A stretch of 64,000 nt of DNA from JBPRGG01 sp051418075 (GTDB lineage Bacteria; Bacteroidota; Bacteroidia; Cytophagales; Cyclobacteriaceae), in the NCBI GenBank assembly GCA_051418075.1, contig JBPRGG010000099.1, positions 1 through 64,000 of the forward strand, written 5' to 3'. Each line of letters opens with the position of its first letter. Position 1 is the stretch's first letter. The notes below the pieces were generated by a model. The model had not been told where the DNA came from, made no database searches, and saw nothing but the letters and a program-made list of their open reading frames with translations. The position numbers and the translations under genes are program-made. Below are positions 52,884-62,288 of the stretch, piece after piece.

Positions 52884-53987
52884 ATGAAGTACACACAAAG
52901 GAAAGCAGCAATCTTATTATTGGAAGACGGATCCACTTTCAGGGGCCATGCCATTGGTAAATTTGGTACCCAGGGAGGCGAGATCTGTTTTAATACAGGT
53001 ATGACCGGCTATCAGGAAGTGTATACAGATCCTTCCTATTTCGGCCAGATCATTGTTAATACCAACGCACACATAGGTAATTACGGCGTGCATGATACTG
53101 AACAGGAGTCTGATTCTCCCAAAATTTCCGGTATTGTAGTGAATAGGTTCTCCGAGAGTTATAGTCGCAACACTGGTTCAAAATCTTTGCAACAGTATCT
53201 GGAGGATTTTAATATTGTAGGAATTACTGATGTAGATACCAGGGAAATCGTTCGGCACATCAGGAGCAAAGGTGCCATGAATGCCATCATTTCCTCTGAG
53301 ATCCTCGATCCGGTGGTTTTGAAATTCGAACTGGAAAAAGTCCCTTCAATGAAGGGTCTGGAATTAGGTTCCAAAGTATCAACCACGGAAACTTATTTCG
53401 TAGGAGATCAATACGCCTCCTATAAAGTAGCAGTGCTTGATTTTGGCATCAAACGAAATATACTGACCAGTATGGCTGAAAGAGGATGTTATTGTAAAGT
53501 TTTTCCTGCCAAAACCAGCTTTGCCGATATGGAATCATGGCAACCGGATGGATACTTTATCTCCAATGGTCCGGGAGACCCTGCCTCTATGGATTATGCC
53601 GTAAATACTGTGAAGGAAATCTTACACCATGACCAGCCGGTTTTTGGCATTTGCCTGGGACATCAGTTGCTGGCTTTGGCCAATGATATACCCACCTATA
53701 AAATGCATCATGGGCATCGCGGGCTTAATCACCCAGTAAAAAACCTTCAAACTGGAAAGAGCGAAATAACCACCCAAAATCATGGTTTTGCCGTAGAGGC
53801 TGATGCGCTGAGATCCTCCGGAAAAATGGATATTACCCATATTAATCTCAATGACGGTACCATAGAAGGTATTAGAGTAAAAGGGAAGAAGGCCTTTTCG
53901 GTTCAATATCATCCTGAATCCACTCCGGGACCACATGATTCAAGATATCTTTTTAATGATTTTATAACTTTTATGTCAAATAAATAA
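52884..53987 (+). CDS. carA: Carbamoyl-phosphate synthase small subunit
   Basis: Supplies ammonia from glutamine for carbamoyl phosphate, used in arginine and pyrimidine synthesis. It is about 367 residues from the ATG at 52884. The N-terminal CPSase domain has FNTGMTGYQEVYTDPSY. The class I amidotransferase domain has the nucleophile in FGICLGHQLLALA and the His/Glu pair in VQYHPESTPGPHDS. No carB lies nearby; eno follows after 11 bases, an unusual partner. Confidence 0.97.
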   Translation: MKYTQRKAAILLLEDGSTFRGHAIGKFGTQGGEICFNTGMTGYQEVYTDPSYFGQIIVNTNAHIGNYGVHDTEQESDSPKISGIVVNRFSESYSRNTGSKSLQQYLEDFNIVGITDVDTREIVRHIRSKGAMNAIISSEILDPVVLKFELEKVPSMKGLELGSKVSTTETYFVGDQYASYKVAVLDFGIKRNILTSMAERGCYCKVFPAKTSFADMESWQPDGYFISNGPGDPASMDYAVNTVKEILHHDQPVFGICLGHQLLALANDIPTYKMHHGHRGLNHPVKNLQTGKSEITTQNHGFAVEADALRSSGKMDITHINLNDGTIEGIRVKGKKAFSVQYHPESTPGPHDSRYLFNDFITFMSNK

Positions 53988-53998
53988 CTTTTAGTATT

Positions 53999-55279
53999 AT
54001 GAGCTTTATAGAAAAAATTAAAGGAAGACAAATACTCGACTCCAGAGGTAACCCCACCATCGAAGTGGATGTAATCACCGAGAATGGTATTATAGGACGG
54101 GCTGCAGTGCCTTCTGGTGCATCAACTGGTGAAAATGAAGCCGTTGAATTACGGGATGGCGATAAATCAAAATATTTAGGTAAAGGTGTTTTGAAAGCTG
54201 TTGAAAATATTAACGAGGTCATTGCTGATGAATTAACCGGCATGTCTGTGTTTGATCAAAAATTGATCGACAAGATCATGATTGATCTGGATGGTACTGA
54301 TACCAAGAGTAAACTGGGAGCCAATGCCATTCTGGGGGTCTCTTTAGCCGTAGCTAAAGCTGCCGCAGAAGAACTGGGGATGCCTTTATATCGCTATTTG
54401 GGCGGTGTTAATGCCTATGTATTACCCGTACCCATGATGAATATCATCAATGGTGGATCTCACTCCGATGCGCCTATTGCTTTCCAGGAATTTATGATCC
54501 GTCCGGTAGGCGCTAACACTTTCAGCAAAGCATTGAGAATGGGCGCTGAGATCTTTCACAACCTGAAAAAGATCATTAAAGACAAGGGCTTAAGCACTGC
54601 CGTAGGTGATGAAGGTGGTTTTGCTCCTAATTTTTCCGGTGGCACCGAAGAAGCCCTGGATAGTATCATCAAAGCCATTGAAACTGCTGGTTATAAGCCA
54701 GGTGATGAAGTAAAAATCGCCCTGGATTGTGCCTCTTCAGAATTTTACAAGGACGGTAAATATGATTATACCAAATTTGAAGGCTCAAAAGGTGCTGTCA
54801 GGTCTAAAGAGGAGCAGGTAGATTATCTGGCTGAATTGATTTCCAAGTATCCTATAGATTCTATCGAGGATGGTTGTGATGAAACTGACTGGGAAGGCTG
54901 GAAACTGCTTACCCAAAAAATCGGAGATCGTTGTCAATTGGTGGGTGATGACCTGCTGGTGACCAATGTGAAATTCCTGGAAAGAGGTATCAGGGAAAAA
55001 GCCGGCAACTCCATCCTGGTCAAGGTTAACCAGATCGGCTCATTGAGTGAAACCATGGCCGCCATTGAAATGGCCCATAAAGCTGGCTGGACCGCTGTAA
55101 TTTCTCACCGTTCTGGTGAAACAGAGGATGCCACCATTGCAGATATTGCGGTAGCTACCAATGCAGGCCAGATAAAAACCGGTTCTTTGTCTCGTTCAGA
55201 CCGAATGGCAAAATACAATCAACTGTTGCGGATTGAGGAAGAATTAGGCGAAGTAGCTTTCTATCCCAGTAAAAAATAA
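53999..55279 (+). CDS. eno: Enolase
   Basis: Converts 2-phosphoglycerate to phosphoenolpyruvate in glycolysis. It has 426 residues. Landmarks are ILDSRGNPTIEVDV, VPSGASTGENEAVELRDGD, the catalytic GDEGGFAPNFSGG, the magnesium ligands around SIEDGCDETDWEGW, and SHRSGETEDATIADI. It lies 11 bases behind carA and ahead of a strong terminator. Confidence 0.98.
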   Translation: MSFIEKIKGRQILDSRGNPTIEVDVITENGIIGRAAVPSGASTGENEAVELRDGDKSKYLGKGVLKAVENINEVIADELTGMSVFDQKLIDKIMIDLDGTDTKSKLGANAILGVSLAVAKAAAEELGMPLYRYLGGVNAYVLPVPMMNIINGGSHSDAPIAFQEFMIRPVGANTFSKALRMGAEIFHNLKKIIKDKGLSTAVGDEGGFAPNFSGGTEEALDSIIKAIETAGYKPGDEVKIALDCASSEFYKDGKYDYTKFEGSKGAVRSKEEQVDYLAELISKYPIDSIEDGCDETDWEGWKLLTQKIGDRCQLVGDDLLVTNVKFLERGIREKAGNSILVKVNQIGSLSETMAAIEMAHKAGWTAVISHRSGETEDATIADIAVATNAGQIKTGSLSRSDRMAKYNQLLRIEEELGEVAFYPSKK

Positions 55280-55300
55280 AAAAATTATATTTTTAGCATT

Positions 55301-55332
55301 AAAAAAGCCTCTTTTTTGGGAGGCTTTTTTTT
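55301..55332 (+). terminator. Terminator after eno
   Basis: AAAAAAGCCTC and GAGGCTTTTTT form an 11-bp stem with a T run of eight or more on the 3' side. It lies 22 bases after the stop codon. Confidence 0.92.
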
Positions 55333-55377
55333 ATATAAGCGTTTATTAGTTAACTTTATTAGCAAATATTCGTACAT

Positions 55378-55671
55378 ATGAACATGAAACTGCCCAAATT
55401 TGCCAAAAATTTTTACTTTGTGTTTGGCCTGGCATTCCTGATTTGGATGTTGTTTTTTGATTCCAATGACTTTATTTCTCAGTTTCAGCTTACCCACAAA
55501 TTAAATGAACTGGAACGGGAAAAAACCTATTACCTGGAGAAAATTGAGGAGGTAGAAGCTGATCGGGAAGAACTGTTCAGTAATGATGACCTGCTGGAGA
55601 AATTCGCCCGGGAAAAGTACCTTATGAAAAGAAAGTCGGAAGATATCTATGTGATAGTGCAAGAAGAATAG
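55378..55671 (+). CDS. DivIC/FtsB-like septum formation initiator
   Basis: Bitopic cell-division protein of 97 residues. A short cytoplasmic N terminus (MNMKLPKFAKN) leads to one membrane helix (about 12-28, FVFGLAFLIWMLFF), then a periplasmic coiled coil (about 38-75) with heptads of Leu and Glu. The end FAREKYLMKRKSEDIYVI fits the family, whose members bridge FtsL and FtsQ at the septum. A second ATG two codons on (55384) is possible. It sits just after eno, a placement also common in Gram-negative bacteria. Confidence 0.9.
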   Translation: MNMKLPKFAKNFYFVFGLAFLIWMLFFDSNDFISQFQLTHKLNELEREKTYYLEKIEEVEADREELFSNDDLLEKFAREKYLMKRKSEDIYVIVQEE

Positions 55672-55681
55672 AGGTAAATAT

Positions 55682-56218
55682 ATGATTAAAAAATTATCAA
55701 TTATTTTATTTTTTGTCTTAGCTATAAGCCACTTTCCGGTGCTGGCTCAGGAAGAGGATCAGGGAGGAAGTGGATTTAAAGACCGGGTTTTTTTTGGTGG
55801 AGGCTTTAGCCTTCAGTTTGGTAATGTCACGCTGATTAGTTTATCCCCGGCTGTAGGTTATCGCATCACCAATACTACAGCTGCTGGAGTAGGCATAAAT
55901 TATCAATATGTGAGTTTTAATTTTCGTGACAACTTTTCTTCCCATACTTACGGAGGCAGGGTCTTTGCCCGTCAGATGTTAAGCAGGCAGCTTTTTGCCA
56001 TGGCCGAATATGAGTCACTCAACACCAAGGTTTACAACCCATTGGATCGGTCGGTCAACAGGAATTGGGTTCCCGGATTTTTTCTGGGAGGCGGATTGTT
56101 CCAGCCTATTGGCAGAAGGTCAGGATTTACCATTTCCGTTTTATATAATCTCCTTTACGATCAATTCCGGTCTCCCTATAACAGCCCCTGGGTGGTAAGG
56201 GCGGGATTTAATATTTAA
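55682..56218 (+). CDS. Small outer-membrane beta-barrel-like protein, function unknown
   Basis: A 178-residue exported protein not tied to a named family. The signal peptide is residues 1-23 (IILFFVLAISHFPVLAQ). The mature part alternates polar and hydrophobic residues rich in Gly, Phe and Tyr (GGGFSLQFGNVTLISLSP, RITNTTAAGVGINYQYV) and ends with an aromatic strand VVRAGFNI. That suggests a barrel of about eight strands. Ten bases after the DivIC-like gene. Its stop shares a TTAA with the stop of the converging dehydrogenase gene. Confidence 0.75.
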   Translation: MIKKLSIILFFVLAISHFPVLAQEEDQGGSGFKDRVFFGGGFSLQFGNVTLISLSPAVGYRITNTTAAGVGINYQYVSFNFRDNFSSHTYGGRVFARQMLSRQLFAMAEYESLNTKVYNPLDRSVNRNWVPGFFLGGGLFQPIGRRSGFTISVLYNLLYDQFRSPYNSPWVVRAGFNI

Positions 56219-57282
56219 AAGGTCAAGTTGAACTTTTCTGCCAGCAAATGTAGATCCTCAATTACAGGGTCTAATAAAGGAATGCCATTTTTCAAACGTT
56301 CAGCCGTCATTTCCCTTTCCGGATCGCCCGGTATTAAAACTTTCTCCTGGCCATTAATGGTTTTAGCCTTTCTGAAGGATCCGATCCAGTTATCCATATG
56401 AGCTTTAAAATCTTCAGTGGTTCGAAAGGCATCAATCCGCATGGCTCCCACAAAATGCCCAATGCCGGCCCCAACAGGATTTTCCGGCAGGGGTAGAAAA
56501 CTTACAAATGGAGGTACCCAGCTGCTGTAATTAGCCCCGGAAAGGACAGCTGAAAAAATATCTACAATGGATCCCAGGCAATAACCTTTGTGACTTCCAT
56601 GATCACGATCACCGCCCAAAGGCAACAAAGCACCTCCCTGCTTCAATACTTTTACATCAGTGGCAGGTCGTCCTTCACTATCCTGCACCCAACCAAAGGG
56701 AGCCGGGGCATTTTTCCTTTCAAGTATTTCCAATTTTCCATTAGCCACGGTAGTTGTAGCAAAATCAGCCACAAATGGCGGCTCTTTTCCTGCCGGTATG
56801 GCTACCGCTATGGGATTGGTACCTAACATTCTCTGATTGGAAAAAGTAGGCGCTACCAGGGGGCTGGCGTTGGTCATGCTGATACCAATCATATCTTCCG
56901 GCAAAGCCATCATTGCATGATAGCCGGCAATACCATAATGATTGGAATCCTTTACTGCCACCCATCCGGTGCCAACCTGTTCGGCTTTGGCCATGGCAAT
57001 TTCCATGGCTTTGGGCGCTACCACCAGTCCAACGCCGCTGTCTCCATCCACTACAGCTGTACTGGGAGTTTCATGCTCTACTCGCACCTCCGGACGGGCA
57101 TTCAATCGCCCGGTTTCCCACAGCCGCACATAACCGGATAACCGGGCCACCCCGTGGGAATCAACTCCTCGTAGATCTGCTGATAACAATACATCTGAAG
57201 CTAATGCTGCATCCTGCTCACTAAATTGCATCTGTTGAAAAATCTGCTCACAGAACTGCTTTAATTTGTCATAGGTAAACAT
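56215..57282 (-). CDS. Ldh family (malate/ureidoglycolate/lactate dehydrogenase type) oxidoreductase
   Basis: NAD(P)-dependent dehydrogenase of the YlbC/YiaK/MdH2 family, with a fold unlike classical lactate dehydrogenase. It has 355 residues. Family blocks are LRGVDSHGVARLSGYV with the catalytic His, VDGDSGVGLVVAPKAMEIA, KDSNHYGIAGYHAM, NPIAVAIPAG and GSHKGYCLGSIVDIFSAVL. The substrate (malate, sulfolactate, ureidoglycolate or a keto acid) cannot be read from sequence. The gene converges on the small barrel gene with a four-base overlap. Confidence 0.9.
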   Translation of the reverse strand: MFTYDKLKQFCEQIFQQMQFSEQDAALASDVLLSADLRGVDSHGVARLSGYVRLWETGRLNARPEVRVEHETPSTAVVDGDSGVGLVVAPKAMEIAMAKAEQVGTGWVAVKDSNHYGIAGYHAMMALPEDMIGISMTNASPLVAPTFSNQRMLGTNPIAVAIPAGKEPPFVADFATTTVANGKLEILERKNAPAPFGWVQDSEGRPATDVKVLKQGGALLPLGGDRDHGSHKGYCLGSIVDIFSAVLSGANYSSWVPPFVSFLPLPENPVGAGIGHFVGAMRIDAFRTTEDFKAHMDNWIGSFRKAKTINGQEKVLIPGDPEREMTAERLKNGIPLLDPVIEDLHLLAEKFNLTF

Positions 57283-57306
57283 GTGTACTCGTTAGGTAAA
57301 AACATG

Positions 57307-57338
57307 CAAAACTAAATAAGTTATAGCAGATGTTACAA
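57307..57338 (-). promoter_or_regulatory. Promoter of the Ldh family dehydrogenase gene
   Basis: Reverse strand: TTG (57338-57336), 21 bases, then TAGTTTTG (57314-57307). The box ends 24 bases before the ATG at 57282. Confidence 0.6.
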
Positions 57339-57376
57339 CATTCTATGCCATAAAGAAGTAAATAAGTGGAAATGGG

Positions 57377-58327
57377 TCAGGAGACTTCGATGCTCTTATG
57401 AATGGAATTGAGCAAATCCTGAATAATTCCTTCCTTAAGGGAGAAACCGGAAATCCTGATGTTGCTGAACCTGTACTTGTTGATCAGGTAATTAACTAGT
57501 GTGGAAGAAACAACAATAAAATCCACCCGCATTTCGATTAAACCGGGAATAAGAAGTCTGTCTGCTTTATTTTTTGAAATAATTTCCTGATGAATGTGCT
57601 TATAACAGGCAACAGGAAGGTTGTATTCAGTCTCATGGGGTGACTTTACCAGGTTGTTTTTAGCCCGGCAGATTTCAGCCAGACTGTCAAAGGTGCCGGA
57701 AGCGCCGATCAAGGTAGCAGGTTGGTATATTCTGATAGCCCTGCGTAAAGTTTTAAGCTTTTCATCCAGGTATTTTTCCAACCTTTCTATATCTTCTGCC
57801 AATATAGGATCATGGTGATGAAACAGGTCTACTAATCGCTGAGCTCCTATTTCAAAGCTTTCTTTCCAGTAGATCTTTTGGTCATTACAAATAATAAATT
57901 CATTGCTGCCCCCTCCAATATCCAGCACCAGGGAAAGATCACGACCTATGGATAATGCTTTTTTGATGCCTAAATAGATCAATTCAGCTTCATGGTCTCC
58001 GGAAATGATATTTACCCGTATCCCGGTAATCCGGGTCAGCTTTTTGGCCAGGGATTTTCCGTTTTTCGCATTCCGAAAAGCGCTGGTAGCATTAGCTATA
58101 ACTTCCTGTATGTCATAGGAATTTATGACTTTCTTAAAATGGATCATTGCCTTGATGGCTCGCAACTCTGCTTCTCTGGTGATATGCCCTTCTGAAATAC
58201 CCCCCTGACCTATTTTAACTGGTATTTTTTCTTTGTACACAGTTTTAAACCCTTCGTCTACTAATTCTGCTATCAGTAGATGAAAAGTATTTGTCCCTAA
58301 ATCTAATATGGCAAATCTTCTATTCAT
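57377..58327 (-). CDS. Ppx/GppA-family phosphatase
   Basis: Exopolyphosphatase or guanosine pentaphosphate phosphatase of the actin-like ATPase fold. It has 316 residues, the short form with only the two catalytic domains. Motifs are AILDLGTNTFHLLIAEL at the N terminus, NATSAFRNAKNG, LVLDIGGGSNEFIICND and IGASGTFDSLAEI. Links to polyphosphate or ppGpp metabolism are family knowledge; which substrate it prefers is unknown. It is divergent from the carboxyltransferase gene over a 423-base gap. Confidence 0.92.
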   Translation of the reverse strand: MNRRFAILDLGTNTFHLLIAELVDEGFKTVYKEKIPVKIGQGGISEGHITREAELRAIKAMIHFKKVINSYDIQEVIANATSAFRNAKNGKSLAKKLTRITGIRVNIISGDHEAELIYLGIKKALSIGRDLSLVLDIGGGSNEFIICNDQKIYWKESFEIGAQRLVDLFHHHDPILAEDIERLEKYLDEKLKTLRRAIRIYQPATLIGASGTFDSLAEICRAKNNLVKSPHETEYNLPVACYKHIHQEIISKNKADRLLIPGLIEMRVDFIVVSSTLVNYLINKYRFSNIRISGFSLKEGIIQDLLNSIHKSIEVS

Positions 58328-58750
58328 TTAATCAAAATTTGCGAAATATAACACTATATTTCCGGCAATAACCAGCGCATAAACAGTTATTTATTACTAT
58401 GTAAGATTCAACTTACATTCTTCTGATTTTCAGGTTATTAAATACTTAATTGATTATGCTTCCCTGATAATTTTTCTTCCCTTTTCTTAAATCACTTGAT
58501 AAAGACAGGCCTTGGTCAATTCGCGACTTACTACCCGTAACAAATATTTTTATTAAATCGTTTAAATTTTTTAATAAAAAATTTTCAATAATTATGCCAA
58601 CAATTTTCAACTTAATATCAGAAGTCGAACCAACCATAATTTATCTATATTCGCATTTTCAAGGGCGCAAGAATAAGAAAAATTTTCAATATATGCTTAT
58701 AATCCTGTATTTTTAACAATAATTTTAATTTAAATTAATATCGATCATTA
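58328..58750. other. 423-base divergent intergenic region
   Basis: No convincing gene. It is very AT-rich. AAAAATTTTCAATA occurs twice in the same direction (58577-58590 and 58678-58691), and TTTTCAA occurs four times in all. These could be binding sites for a regulator of the carboxyltransferase gene or chance in AT-rich DNA. A 63-codon reverse ORF at 58446-58637 is judged spurious. Confidence 0.45.
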
Positions 58751-60331
58751 ATGGAAAACCATTCTAATTCAAAAAACACTACACCTAATCAGCAGAAATT
58801 TCAACTTTTGGAACAAAATATATCTGAAAGTGCAAAAGGAGGAGGGGAGGATAAAATAAATTTACAACATAAAAAAGGGAAACTGACCGCCCGGGAAAGA
58901 TTGAAGTTGTTGTTGGATGAAGGTTCATTTAATGAACTTGGTGCTTTTGTGGTGCACCGAAGCAATAATTTTAACCTGGAAAAGGAGCAGTACCTGGGAG
59001 ATGGTGTGGTTACCGGCTATGGTACGATTAACCAACGTTTAGTCTATGTGTTTTCCCAGGACTTCACTGTATTTGGAGGTTCATTATCCGAAACTCATGC
59101 CGAGAAGATCGTGAAAATCATGGATTTAGCTACGAAAAATGGTGCTCCCTTAATTGGGCTCAATGATTCAGGTGGAGCCAGGATCCAGGAAGGAGTTTCC
59201 TCTTTGGGAGGGTATGCTGATATTTTTTACCGCAACACCCTGGCTTCCGGAGTGGTACCACAGATTTCTGCTATAATGGGACCTTGTGCCGGCGGGGCTG
59301 TTTACTCACCGGCCATTACTGATTTCATTTTAATGGTAGAAAAATCATCTTTCATGTTTGTAACTGGTCCGAATGTGGTTAAAACTGTAACACATGAAAA
59401 TGTTTCTGTGGAAGAATTGGGTGGTGCCAGTGTGCATGGTTCTAAAAGTGGCGTGACACATTTCTCCTGCATCAATGAATTTGAATGTATACAAAACATT
59501 AAAAAGTTGCTTGGCTATATTCCCCAGAATTGTGAAGAAGAAGCGCCCAGAATACAATACCAGTCCGGAGGCAGTGAATTGAGACCTGAGTTGGATCAGA
59601 TATTACCTGAAAATAGCAACCAACCCTATGATATGAAAGAGGTGATCAGCCAGATCATTGATCCTGATTCTTTTATGGAGGTACATAAGGACTTTGCCGA
59701 AAACATCGTGGTTGGCTTTGCCCGGTTGGGCGGACAAAGTATAGGGATAGTGGGTAACCAGCCTTTTTCCCTGGCCGGAGTGCTGGATATTCATGCCAGC
59801 AAGAAAGCGGCCCGGTTTGTTCGTTTTTGTGATGCATTTAATATTCCGCTGCTGGTGCTGGTAGATGTGCCTGGGTTTTTACCCGGTACCCAGCAGGAAT
59901 GGAACGCCATTATTTCCAATGGAGCTAAATTATTATATGCATTTAGTGAAGCCACTGTGCCAAGAGTGACAGTGATCACCCGTAAAGCTTACGGAGGAGC
60001 TTACGATGTGATGAACTCCAAACATATTGGTGCCGATCTGAATTATGCCTGGCCCACTGCTGAAATCGCAGTGATGGGACCAAAAGGGGCAGCTCAGATT
60101 ATTTTCAAAAAAGAAATAGCCAATGCTTCTAATCCCGAAGCAAAGCTGCAGGAAAAGGAAGAGGAATATTCCCGTACTTTCCTGAATCCTTACAAAGCAG
60201 CTCACCGGGGCTATATAGATGAAGTGATCTTTCCCCGGGAAACCCGGAAAAAGTTGATCGATGCCTTTGCCATGTTAAAAAATAAGGTGGATAAGCTCCC
60301 CCGGAAAAAGCATGGCAATATACCTCTGTAA
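58751..60331 (+). CDS. Acyl-CoA carboxylase carboxyltransferase (beta) subunit
   Basis: Moves the carboxyl group from biotin to an acyl-CoA, probably propionyl- or acetyl-CoA. It has 526 residues of the crotonase fold in two halves. The N half has KGKLTARERLKLLLDEGSF, GLNDSGGARIQEGVSSLGGY and MGPCAGGAVYSPAITDF. The C half has VDVPGFLPGTQQEW, RKAYGGAYDVMNSKHIG and WPTAEIAVMGPKGAAQI. Carrier and biotin carboxylase genes are not adjacent; the carrier at 17921-18439 may serve it. Confidence 0.94.
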   Translation: MENHSNSKNTTPNQQKFQLLEQNISESAKGGGEDKINLQHKKGKLTARERLKLLLDEGSFNELGAFVVHRSNNFNLEKEQYLGDGVVTGYGTINQRLVYVFSQDFTVFGGSLSETHAEKIVKIMDLATKNGAPLIGLNDSGGARIQEGVSSLGGYADIFYRNTLASGVVPQISAIMGPCAGGAVYSPAITDFILMVEKSSFMFVTGPNVVKTVTHENVSVEELGGASVHGSKSGVTHFSCINEFECIQNIKKLLGYIPQNCEEEAPRIQYQSGGSELRPELDQILPENSNQPYDMKEVISQIIDPDSFMEVHKDFAENIVVGFARLGGQSIGIVGNQPFSLAGVLDIHASKKAARFVRFCDAFNIPLLVLVDVPGFLPGTQQEWNAIISNGAKLLYAFSEATVPRVTVITRKAYGGAYDVMNSKHIGADLNYAWPTAEIAVMGPKGAAQIIFKKEIANASNPEAKLQEKEEEYSRTFLNPYKAAHRGYIDEVIFPRETRKKLIDAFAMLKNKVDKLPRKKHGNIPL

Positions 60332-60388
60332 ATAAACAATATGTGGTTTCCCTACTTTATCTATATAGGACTCATGTAACTATTTTTT

Positions 60389-62131
60389 ATGTCAAATCAT
60401 TTTTTAAGCTATTTCTTCATGTCCATTTTATTGATTTTTACATCCTGCAAAAATCAAAAAATACCAGACAAAATGGAACAGACCGAATTACAACCTTTGG
60501 AGGCCAGTATTTATCTGGAACATCCTGAAGTCCGGAAAGAAGAACCCCTGGATGCCCGCATAATAGGATTGTTGGTCAAAAATTTTTTAGATTCTATGGA
60601 TATGGATCAGAATCTTTCCGGTGACTATCATAAGCAATACCGGTATCAGGAGCTTAAGGAATTTTATAAACAAAACCAATATTTGCTGGGCTGGAACTCT
60701 TTATCAGAAACCAACGATTATGGTTATATGTTGATGGAAGCCCTCAAAACTTCATCCTATGAAGGATTGGAGCCCAATGATTATGATCTGCCTGATATCA
60801 TGAACCTGCAACAGGAGGTTTTTAGCCAGGGCGAAATAGTGAACCTGAAAGATCTGCTGCAACTGGATATACTTATGTCTTCTGCCTACATCAATTATGC
60901 CGAAGATTTGAGTGTGGGCCGGATGAAACCTGATAAAATAGATACCGCCTGGTTTGTAAATCCTAACCTGCCGGATCTGTCAGAGCACCTTTACCAGGCT
61001 TTGAACAGTAATAATCTGAAAGAAAATCTGATGGAATTAAATCCGGATCATCCGGATTACCTGCTGCTTAAAAAATATCTGAAGCAATATCGCAGGATAG
61101 CAGAAAAAGGGGGATGGCCCCGGGTTTATCTGACTGAAACCCTGGAACAGGGAGATTCCAGTCAGGCCATTGCCGATATTAAACAACGCTTAATGTTCAC
61201 CAACGATCTGGATAGCTCAGCCCAGCCAGATCCAATATTTACGGCAGAACTGAATTCTGCCATCAGAAGATTTCAATCCAGGATGGGCCAGAAAATAGAT
61301 GGAAAAATTGGATCCAATACGGTAGAGGCCCTTAACATACCGGTCGAGGAACGGATCAGGAAAATTGAATTGAATCTGGAAAGGTTACGTTGGTTCGATG
61401 ATTTCAGTGACCGGTATATTTTAGTGAATGTGCCGGAATTCAGCCTTAAAGTATTTGAACAAGATCAGGTAAAAATGCAAATGAAGGTAGTGGTAGGACG
61501 GGAATATGACAGTACACCCATTTTTAGTGAAAAAATGGAGTACCTGGTATTTAGTCCCCACTGGACGGTTCCTTATTCTATTGCTTCAGAAGAAATGTTG
61601 CCCAGGATCAGGAAAAATCCCGGTTATTTGCCTGAACATAATTATTTAATTTATAATGGTTGGGGTGAAAACGCCCCCGAGGTAGATCCCTATGAAGTGG
61701 ACTGGTCTGACATTGATAAAGATAATTTTCCCTTTAAAGTAGTGCAGCAATCCGGATCATTTAATGCATTAGGTGCTGTGAAATTTATGTTTCCCAATAA
61801 TTTGAGTATCTATATTCACGACACCCCGTCTGAATACCTGTTTGACCGGATAGATCGAGATTACAGCCATGGATGTATCAGAATAGATAAACCGGTAGAA
61901 TTAGCCCGGTACCTGCTTCAGGATAAACCAGAATGGGACCTTCAAAAGATCCATGAGTTTATGAATAAATCTGAGCCGGTAGAAGTTTATCTCTCTGAAC
62001 CTATCCCGGTGCATATCATGTACAAAACCGTATATGTAGATGAAAAGGGGTTACTCCACTTTGAAGAAGACATTTATGGACATGACACGGCCCACCTCAA
62101 GGCCATTCTGGCCAATGAGCGAAGGCTTTAA
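60389..62131 (+). CDS. L,D-transpeptidase of the YcbB/LdtD type, lipoprotein
   Basis: Cross-links peptidoglycan 3-3 or remodels it. It has 580 residues. A lipoprotein signal ends IFTSCK. A helical N-terminal region spans about 60-260. A peptidoglycan-binding repeat follows near 270-320 (NSAIRRFQSRMGQKIDGKIG). The YkuD catalytic domain lies near 345-520, with the nucleophile in DYSHGCIRIDKP at Cys496 and the upstream His in IYIHDTPSEYLF. Length and order match the large LdtD class rather than the small YkuD class. It lies 57 bases after the carboxyltransferase gene with no terminator between them. Confidence 0.92.
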   Translation: MSNHFLSYFFMSILLIFTSCKNQKIPDKMEQTELQPLEASIYLEHPEVRKEEPLDARIIGLLVKNFLDSMDMDQNLSGDYHKQYRYQELKEFYKQNQYLLGWNSLSETNDYGYMLMEALKTSSYEGLEPNDYDLPDIMNLQQEVFSQGEIVNLKDLLQLDILMSSAYINYAEDLSVGRMKPDKIDTAWFVNPNLPDLSEHLYQALNSNNLKENLMELNPDHPDYLLLKKYLKQYRRIAEKGGWPRVYLTETLEQGDSSQAIADIKQRLMFTNDLDSSAQPDPIFTAELNSAIRRFQSRMGQKIDGKIGSNTVEALNIPVEERIRKIELNLERLRWFDDFSDRYILVNVPEFSLKVFEQDQVKMQMKVVVGREYDSTPIFSEKMEYLVFSPHWTVPYSIASEEMLPRIRKNPGYLPEHNYLIYNGWGENAPEVDPYEVDWSDIDKDNFPFKVVQQSGSFNALGAVKFMFPNNLSIYIHDTPSEYLFDRIDRDYSHGCIRIDKPVELARYLLQDKPEWDLQKIHEFMNKSEPVEVYLSEPIPVHIMYKTVYVDEKGLLHFEEDIYGHDTAHLKAILANERRL

Positions 62132-62193
62132 GTCAATGATCATCCTGCAATAAAAGGATACACCACTAAAAATAGCCGGCACACTCCTGCTTT

Positions 62194-62226
62194 TTTGGAT
62201 AATTTTTCTCATATTGCCTATCTTTA
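62194..62226 (+). promoter_or_regulatory. Promoter of the mannose-1-phosphate guanylyltransferase gene
   Basis: TTTG (62194-62197), 21 bases, then TATCTTTA (62219-62226), one base off the -7 consensus. The leader would be about 58 bases. Confidence 0.55.
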
Positions 62227-62288
62227 GCAATTAATTGGAGTAAACATCCTGTTACAGGTATGGTATATATTAAATTTAAAATCTACAT

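Noticed and set aside
58446..58637. Reverse ORF of 63 codons in the Ppx/carboxyltransferase gap
   Set aside because: Low-complexity AT-rich coding, no recognisable family, no promoter, and no tight link to a neighbour.
60343..60528. Forward ORF of 61 codons overlapping the L,D-transpeptidase start
   Set aside because: It lies in another frame of a good lipoprotein signal and enzyme, and has no matching features.
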